From positions 1 through 6,341 of the forward strand of contig CAMQRG010000117.1 in the NCBI GenBank assembly GCA_947036475.1: a stretch of 6,341 nucleotides of DNA, given 5' to 3'. This document shows positions 5,890-6,341 of the stretch, in pieces. The notes beneath the pieces were generated by a model. That model had not been told where the DNA came from, did no database searches, and was given only the letters and a program-made list of their open reading frames with translations. The DNA comes from an uncultured Clostridia bacterium (lineage in GTDB: Bacteria > Bacillota > Clostridia > Lachnospirales > Anaerotignaceae). Both the position numbers and the translations under genes were made by a program. Each line of letters opens with the position of its first letter. The first letter of the stretch is position 1.

Positions 5890-6341
5890 ATGTATACAGA
5901 AAAACAGCTTGTGGCAGTTGCCAGGCGGGAAAATAATACAAAGCGGAATTATCTGGTCGTGAATCGTTCACAGGGGAAGCATGTACCGGTTTCACCGGGA
6001 GAAGCCATGCAGATGTTTGAGGAACTGGCAGCCGCTGCAAAGGAACGGTATGGCGTGGAACGGACGCTTGTGATTGGCTTTGCGGAAACTGCTACCGCCA
6101 TTGGTGCGGCTGTTGCAGCGGAGCTGAGAGGCTGGTATATTCAGACAACAAGGGAAACGATACACGATACGGCATATTTCTCATTTTCCGAACTTCACAG
6201 CCACGCGGTTGAGCAGACTTTGGCGCGGGGAACTTTGGACGAAATTATGCCGCACGTTGACAGAATTCTTTTTGCGGAGGACGAAATCACAACTGGCCGG
6301 ACGATTCTGAATATTGTAGATGTTTTGGAACAGGCATATGG
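5890..6341 (+). CDS. ter-cluster type phosphoribosyltransferase, N-terminal 150 residues (runs off window)
   Basis: An open frame with no stop before the window end. Its landmarks are NYLVVNRSQGKHVPV (residues 20-34), LVIGFAETATAIG (60-72), YIQTTRE (83-89), the S-H-A element in FSELHSHAVEQ (99-109) and the PRPP-binding loop ILFAEDEITTGRT (126-138). Together these match the phosphoribosyltransferase family (PRTase_2, PF15609) found in tellurite-resistance-associated operons, usually followed by a C-terminal TRSP domain and by genes for an ATP-grasp enzyme, an HAD phosphatase and TerD/TerC proteins. That module has been proposed from comparative genomics to make a nucleoside-like metabolite; its product is not established. 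Start ATG 5890 is the first in frame after the stop at 5869; AGGA (5873-5876) sits 13 bases upstream, rather far. The window lacks the rest of the gene and all neighbours downstream. An ordinary orotate or adenine phosphoribosyltransferase is less likely because of the GFAETATA and SHA motifs. Confidence 0.78.
   Translation, partial: MYTEKQLVAVARRENNTKRNYLVVNRSQGKHVPVSPGEAMQMFEELAAAAKERYGVERTLVIGFAETATAIGAAVAAELRGWYIQTTRETIHDTAYFSFSELHSHAVEQTLARGTLDEIMPHVDRILFAEDEITTGRTILNIVDVLEQAY

Overview
The window looks like the left end of a contig from a low-to-moderate GC Gram-positive anaerobe, most likely a gut-type Clostridia (Lachnospirales-like). The reasons are strong AGGAGG-type ribosome binding sites, all genes on one strand, and the gene set: a MutS2/RqcU C-terminus, a NimA-type flavoprotein, paired short chromate transporters and a bacterial glycogen phosphorylase. 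The genus cannot be fixed from the sequence alone. Positions 1-46 are not biological: they are Illumina Nextera adapter sequence (end of P5, an i5 index and the Tn5 mosaic end) left on the contig.

Layout, all on the + strand. 47-673: last ~208 codons of MutS2 (linker, small beta domain, Smr domain). 676-997: a decayed, twice-frameshifted remnant of a protein with tandem copper-amine-oxidase-like N-terminal (stalk) domains; its 3' end carries a likely promoter and the ribosome binding site of the next gene. 1010-1474: NimA/pyridoxamine-phosphate-oxidase-like flavin-binding protein. 1476-1501: a stable intergenic hairpin without a T-tract. 1530-2075 and 2072-2644: two translationally coupled half-size CHR (chromate transporter family) proteins. 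2747-3205: an unrecognised hydrophobic protein with about five membrane segments. 3206-3235: a good extended -10 promoter, driving glgP (3296-5746), a full-length alpha-glucan phosphorylase with its PLP lysine, followed by a long hairpin terminator (5768-5806). 5890-6341: start of a phosphoribosyltransferase of the type found in tellurite-resistance (ter) stress clusters; it runs off the window.

The genes do not form one pathway. The NimA-like protein, the CHR pair and perhaps the membrane protein could share transcripts. glgP is a self-contained unit with its own promoter and terminator, and supplies glucose-1-phosphate from stored glucan. The last gene probably opens a ter-type operon that continues beyond position 6341. 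The least ordinary items are the adapter remnant, which falsifies the N-terminus of the first predicted protein, the hidden frameshifted stalk-domain pseudogene, and the ter-type phosphoribosyltransferase at the right edge.
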